In this document: positions 63,890-64,000 of the stretch, piece after piece
Numbering within the stretch: position 1 is the stretch's first letter
Layout of the letters: each line of letters begins with the position of its first letter
Assembly (NCBI GenBank): GCA_963576725.1
Contig: OY755252.1
Span: forward strand, 27,796,722 to 27,860,721
Length of the DNA stretch: 64,000 nt
Reading direction: 5' to 3'
From: Azorinus chamasolen
Lineage: Eukaryota; Mollusca; Bivalvia; Cardiida; Solecurtidae
The notes under the pieces: generated by a model
What the model was told of the DNA's origin: nothing
The model's input: the letters and a program-made list of their open reading frames with translations, nothing else
The model's database searches: none
Translations under genes and position numbers: made by a program

Positions 63890-64000
63890 TACTAACCCAT
63901 TACCAGTTTATATTCAAGTAAGAAATAATGACATTATAATTTTCAAAAAAAGTGATTTTTATATAGACATATGTACACGGGGATATGTGATATGGTAAAA
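63890..64000 (+). mobile_element. Left part of a family C MITE, cut by window end
   Basis: CTAACCCATTACCAGTTTAT and marker GTAAGAAATAATGACATTAT. Continues beyond the window. Confidence 0.5.

Noticed and set aside
1..64000. tRNA, rRNA or snRNA genes
   Set aside because: No box A/B pair with cloverleaf arms or other recognisable RNA gene was found by eye; a covariance-model scan would be needed to exclude them.

Overview
The window is AT-rich animal nuclear DNA, most likely from a bivalve mollusc. It has introns with GT/AG borders, one secreted PAN/Apple plus sushi (CCP) gene, decayed LINE-type reverse transcriptases and Tc1-like transposases, and a very heavy load of short inverted-repeat elements. 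The mollusc call is inference: it rests on the style of the retroelements and on a GGACGACGG / CTCACC..GGTGAG hairpin repeat (around 7.6 kb) that I associate with bivalve genomes. No bacterial-type genes, operons, tRNAs or rRNAs were seen.

The only convincing host gene is at the right end on the + strand: exon 1 (52244-52576, signal peptide plus a six-cysteine PAN domain), exon 2 (57816-57885, short Cys-rich linker), exons 3 and 4 (59048-59218 and 60511-60681, duplicated degenerate sushi exons) and exon 5 (61875-62051, intact sushi domain). Splice phases agree across all five exons (0, then 1-1-1), and the gene probably runs off the right edge. Its start codon lies 2 bp from the end of a MITE, and its introns are filled with foldback elements.

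The rest is a nested repeat landscape. Non-autonomous elements bounded by TTAA and starting TTAACCC (piggyBac-like termini) fall into several families, labelled here A, B, C, D, E and K. Each has its own terminal repeat, but most carry a related internal hairpin built on a motif like AGACCCTGATCAGACGG; about fifty such hairpins can be picked out by eye. TA-flanked foldbacks starting CAGTAAAACCTCTCTA (family F, pogo/Tigger-like), long CCAAT-containing foldbacks (family G), a 500-bp TIR element (J), a 0.94-kb TIR element with ATTCGTG repeats (N) and a 1.8-kb TIR element (M) are also present.

Autonomous-element relics: a LINE endonuclease-RT at 4372-5930 (+), split by a family A MITE; an L1-like ORF1/endonuclease relic at 39440-41800 (-), split by element N; an RT relic with a characteristic tail (R) at 41826-42960 (-), with seven more tail copies; and Tc1-like transposase pieces at 14525-14830, 18243-19130, 46300-46520 and 47393-48620.

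Layout: 1-4.3 kb repeats; 4.4-5.9 LINE; 6.7-19.5 MITE-rich; 20.8-23.4 tandem 1.33-kb duplication; 23.4-24.9 mostly unique DNA; 25-34 MITEs, minisatellites and microsatellites; 34-36 element M with a 445-bp tandem duplication; 36-39 sparse; 39-43 nested LINE and RT relics; 43-45 degenerate tandem repeat; 45-52 Tc1, R and H repeats; 52-64 the PAN/sushi gene with MITE-laden introns. All boundaries are by eye.
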